Positions 6,667 through 6,818 of a stretch of 6,818 nucleotides of DNA are shown here, piece by piece. The translations under genes and the position numbers were made by a program. The stretch spans positions 1 to 6,818 of the forward strand of contig DQED01000303.1 of assembly GCA_003525525.1 (NCBI GenBank), in the 5' to 3' direction. Source of the DNA: Desulfovibrio sp. GTDB lineage: Bacteria > Desulfobacterota > Desulfovibrionia > Desulfovibrionales > Desulfovibrionaceae. The notes under the pieces were generated by a model that was not told where the DNA came from, ran no database searches, and saw only the letters and a list, made by a program, of their open reading frames with translations. The stretch's first letter is position 1, and the number at the start of each line of letters is the position of its first letter.

Positions 6667-6818
6667 ATGGGCCCCTACGATTTCTTTTTGCCGCAGACTT
6701 TCGACGCCCTTCCCGAGGCCGTGGCCGACCGCCTGCTCCTGGGCGTTTTCGGGCGCAAGCAGGCGGCGCAGACCGGCCTTGCCGCCCTGCGCGCGGCTCC
6801 GTCCGCAGGCGGCGAGGC
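6667..6818 (+). CDS. Start of an unidentified gene, cut by the window edge
   Basis: An ATG at 6667, two bases after the glycosyltransferase stop (TAG 6662-6664), opens a frame that remains open to the window end (50 full codons). AAGGGGGG at 6650-6657 lies nine bases upstream as a good ribosome site. The visible start reads MGPYDFFLPQTFDALPEAVA, followed by DRLLLGVFGRKQAAQTGLAALR and a small-residue stretch. There is no signal peptide or clear motif in the visible part. Tight spacing marks it as the next member of the uvrB-channel-glycosyltransferase operon and, by proximity, it may belong with the glycosyltransferase. Product unknown; I do not assign a family from 50 residues. Confidence 0.7.
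   Translation, partial: MGPYDFFLPQTFDALPEAVADRLLLGVFGRKQAAQTGLAALRAAPSAGGE

Noticed and set aside
1..6818. Defence system, mobile element, CRISPR array or tRNA
   Set aside because: No transposase, integrase, nuclease partner, regularly spaced repeat or cloverleaf-like segment was seen; all genes fit chromosomal housekeeping or envelope roles.

Overview
The window is a dense, GC-rich bacterial chromosomal segment carrying nine genes in three transcription blocks, with almost no intergenic space. High G+C, the gene families present and the combination of aat, uvrB and a TrkA-type channel suggest a Desulfovibrio-like sulfate reducer (Desulfobacterota). That assignment is an inference from composition and protein style; there is no rRNA or other phylogenetic marker to test it. 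I see no tRNA, rRNA, CRISPR array, insertion sequence, integrase or phage gene. The content is mostly housekeeping rather than accessory.

Left block, plus strand (about 53-1316): aat, the leucyl/phenylalanyl-tRNA-protein transferase of the N-degron pathway, is followed after 19 bases by a small hotdog-fold (PaaI-like) thioesterase. They are probably cotranscribed.

Middle block, minus strand (2673 down to 1356): an unrecognised acidic 161-residue protein, a LOG/TIGR00730-family nucleotide phosphoribohydrolase, and a 59-residue basic helical protein two bases after the LOG stop. This block converges on the thioesterase gene across a 39-base GC-rich spacer containing inverted repeats. It diverges from uvrB across a 117-base intergenic region that probably holds both promoters.

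Right block, plus strand (2791-6818 and beyond): uvrB (complete nucleotide excision repair protein), a two-TM potassium channel with a cytoplasmic RCK/TrkA module, a GT-A type glycosyltransferase that appears to start at a TTG inside the channel's stop codon region, and the beginning of an unidentified gene cut by the window edge. Spacings of 2, -4 and 2 bases point to one translationally coupled operon. These genes share no obvious pathway: DNA repair, ion transport and glycosylation are likely grouped by transcription rather than by a single process.

No convincing new multi-gene system is visible. The points most worth a second look are the channel's altered selectivity filter (TVGFQ), the uncharacterised acidic protein divergent from uvrB, the small basic protein coupled to LOG, and the unidentified gene at the right edge.
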